Origin: an uncultured Saprospiraceae bacterium
GTDB taxonomy: Bacteria; Bacteroidota; Bacteroidia; Chitinophagales; Saprospiraceae
Assembly: GCA_938041445.1 (NCBI GenBank)
Contig: CALISO010000031.1
Location: 1-33,822 of the forward strand
Reading direction: 5' to 3'
DNA: 33,822 nt
Below, in pieces: positions 32,067 through 33,822 of this stretch. Position 1 is the first letter of the stretch. Every line of letters starts with the position of its first letter. Under the pieces are notes generated by a model that did no database searches, had not been told where the DNA came from, and saw only the letters and a program-made list of their open reading frames with translations. The position numbers were made by a program, and so were the translations under genes.

Positions 32067-33822
32067 CTAGTGTTTTACCACAAATCTCTCAGATACTACT
32101 TTTGAATTCCTTGTAACTACTTTAATAATATACATTCCATCATCCATAGCACTGACATCATATGATGTATGGAGACTATGGTCAAACTGTATATCTGATA
32201 ATCTTCTACCTTGTAAATCATAGATACTAGCCTCTAGCACATCATTCACATCACTTACTTCTAGCAAGTTGAAGTTCACAAAGCTACTTGCTGGTGATGG
32301 ATACGTTTCTAATCTAGGAGTAGTTAGATCAGCAATTGAACCTTCAAGCTGAATAGGACTCAATCCTGTGTTTCTATTCTCAACTGTATTCTCATCCGGT
32401 GCAAAGTCTCCACCTGTGATGCCTATACAGTAATCTTCAGTCTCACCATAGTTATATGATTCACATGGACTAGTTGCATATCCTCCAGTCTTCATAATGA
32501 CTCTCATCGTTGTTTTACCAGTCCATAGTACAGATGGCATTGTGATGACTCCAGTCAATGTCTGGTCACCTGATCCATAAGCAATAAATTCATTTGCATC
32601 AGTGAAGTCACCATCCATATTGTAATCTATCCAAGCAGACCAGTAAACTGTCGTTGTATAGTTAGCAGCGTAACCAGGTTCAAGTGAGAGTAAGTATGAG
32701 TTGCCTTGAATAACACTAGCACAGTCGGCTACTTCCATAAGGTTAGCATATCCACCATTGTTTCCACTCTCATACCAAAGATCACTGAAGTCTATAGAGT
32801 TAGCCCATACTTGACTAGAGTTTTCACCAGAACTTACACAAGCGTCACCACCTTCTAGTGTGATATTGAATGAGCATTCTTCTACATTACCACAAGCATC
32901 GCTTGCGATATAGCTTATTGTAGTAGTGGTACCTGCAGTGAATACAGATCCTGAACTAGGACCAGCAGTTTGTGTGACTGTCAAGCTTCCTGGAACTTCC
33001 ATTATGTATTCTAATTCCTTGTAATTATACTGATCATTCCAAGTACCGTCAGATAGCATCTCACAGTAATCTTGGTTGTCATTATAGTTATTCGGTTGAC
33101 CAGCATACCAGTTAGTATATGTTAATGGGTCTCCATTAGTCCACTGGAATTGACCTTCATTGACATGATCAGACAATCCAATGAAAGCACTTTGAATAGT
33201 CAAAATGTCTGCCAAGAATGCATTTTCATCTTCATCATTAATGACAGCTAAGTATCCACCATATGTGTCACAAGCTGCATTGGCATTTGGCCAAGTTGAT
33301 GGTTCAGTAGAACAGTAATAGTAATGTCCATTATATGATCCCATATAGATGTATCCTGGTATCGGACCACCTGAGGCAACATCTGTGCAACATGTAGTAG
33401 CACTTGGAGTTTCCCAGTTGACTACTGCATTGTTATATCCATTACTAAGAGTAACATCTTCAGGACAATCTATAGATATTGCTGCCTCAACTACTATGTC
33501 AAATGTACAAGTTGCTCCGTCATTGCAACCATCTGCAACGGTATACTCTACAGTATAGGTTCCAGTTGATAAGTACGAACCAGAACTTGGACCAGCAGTC
33601 TGCACTACACCTGAGCATGGAACCTCCATAATGTACTCTAGTTGAGAATAAGAATATTGATCATTCCACTCTCCATTATTTAGCATTTCTACATAATCTT
33701 GATTGTAGTTGAAGTCGTTCGGTTGACCAGCATACCAATTAGTGTATGTTAATGGTTCTCCATTTACCCATTCGAAGTTGCCTTCTGAAAGATGATCAGA
33801 TAGTCCGATATATGCACTTTGT
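32067..33822 (-). CDS. Secreted C-type lectin/HYR/GEVED adhesin with T9SS sorting domain (5' end beyond window)
   Basis: The minus-strand frame is open to the right edge. An internal Met at 33686 is not the start, since 45 more lectin-domain codons (SAYIGLSDHLSEG..., TNWYAGQPND) precede it. In order: part of a first C-type lectin domain, a HYR-like domain, a second complete C-type lectin domain (YYYCSTEPSTWPNA, QSAFIGLSDH, DYCEMLSDGTWND), a second HYR-like domain, a GEVED domain (WSAWIDYNMDGDF, YGETEDYCIGI), and a type A sorting domain (PSPASSFVNF, DGMYIIKVV) at the C-terminus. It should be exported by T9SS and held at the surface or released, and may bind carbohydrate. Both lectin repeats carry QPN and WND motifs. 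Confidence 0.92.
   Translation of the reverse strand, partial: QSAYIGLSDHLSEGNFEWVNGEPLTYTNWYAGQPNDFNYNQDYVEMLNNGEWNDQYSYSQLEYIMEVPCSGVVQTAGPSSGSYLSTGTYTVEYTVADGCNDGATCTFDIVVEAAISIDCPEDVTLSNGYNNAVVNWETPSATTCCTDVASGGPIPGYIYMGSYNGHYYYCSTEPSTWPNANAACDTYGGYLAVINDEDENAFLADILTIQSAFIGLSDHVNEGQFQWTNGDPLTYTNWYAGQPNNYNDNQDYCEMLSDGTWNDQYNYKELEYIMEVPGSLTVTQTAGPSSGSVFTAGTTTTISYIASDACGNVEECSFNITLEGGDACVSSGENSSQVWANSIDFSDLWYESGNNGGYANLMEVADCASVIQGNSYLLSLEPGYAANYTTTVYWSAWIDYNMDGDFTDANEFIAYGSGDQTLTGVITMPSVLWTGKTTMRVIMKTGGYATSPCESYNYGETEDYCIGITGGDFAPDENTVENRNTGLSPIQLEGSIADLTTPRLETYPSPASSFVNFNLLEVSDVNDVLEASIYDLQGRRLSDIQFDHSLHTSYDVSAMDDGMYIIKVVTRNSKVVSERFVVKH

Noticed and set aside
32067-33686. Treating the Met at 33686 as the start of the adhesin
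   Set aside because: The frame stays open to the window edge with clear lectin-domain coding upstream, and the protein would lack its signal peptide.

Overview
The window looks like a chromosomal segment of a Bacteroidota bacterium, probably Saprospiraceae-like. The clues are two proteins ending in type IX secretion (T9SS) C-terminal sorting domains, a GEVED domain, lipoproteins and a FecA-like receptor with a carboxypeptidase-regulatory-like N-terminal domain, AT-rich DNA, and the near absence of Shine-Dalgarno sequences before the genes. The species assignment is inference. No rRNA, tRNA, CRISPR array, transposase or phage gene was seen.

Layout. (1) 1-4200, minus strand: a PhoR-type sensor kinase cut by the left edge, its OmpR/PhoB-type response regulator (TAATG stop/start overlap), and upstream of them a large secreted M4 metallopeptidase. 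(2) 4544-10803, plus strand: DUF4856 lipoprotein, imelysin-like lipoprotein, a HTTM/vitamin-K-carboxylase-like membrane protein and a FecA-like TonB-dependent receptor, which together look like an uptake locus, probably for iron. A palindrome resembling a metal-regulator operator lies upstream of the first gene, and an intrinsic terminator splits the locus in two. (3) 10831-14652: the whole oxidative pentose phosphate branch, zwf-pgl on minus and gnd divergent on plus. (4) An MFS transporter (minus), a 522-base AT-rich gap with a perfect DnaA box, then class I ribonucleotide reductase nrdB-nrdA ending in a strong terminator. (5) 19152-19803: a gap with what looks like a frameshifted gene remnant. 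(6) 19804-23466: a three-gene operon of a tandem-OmpA membrane protein, a membrane-anchored protein with about 360 residues of Val/Glu/Lys/Ile/Pro repeats plus a basic tail and a helix-hairpin-helix domain, and a protein with two proprotein-convertase P-like domains and the same helix-hairpin-helix tail. This is the best candidate for an undescribed system. (7) A small helical protein and a c-type cytochrome lipoprotein. (8) 24626-29490: an aromatic amino acid catabolic operon with homogentisate dioxygenase, fumarylacetoacetase, a flavin-reductase-like protein, a HisC-like aminotransferase and a GNAT acetyltransferase. (9) Minus strand to the right edge: a YceI-like protein and an OB-fold protein, a di-heme cytochrome c peroxidase lipoprotein, and a large secreted C-type-lectin/HYR/GEVED adhesin whose N-terminus lies beyond the window.

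How the genes fit together. zwf, pgl and gnd make NADPH and ribulose-5-phosphate, and nrdBA uses reducing power to make deoxynucleotides. The hmgA-fahA operon drains tyrosine through homogentisate to fumarate and acetoacetate. The OmpA/repeat/P-domain operon appears to join the periplasm, the inner membrane and a cytosolic helix-hairpin-helix module, but its function is unknown.
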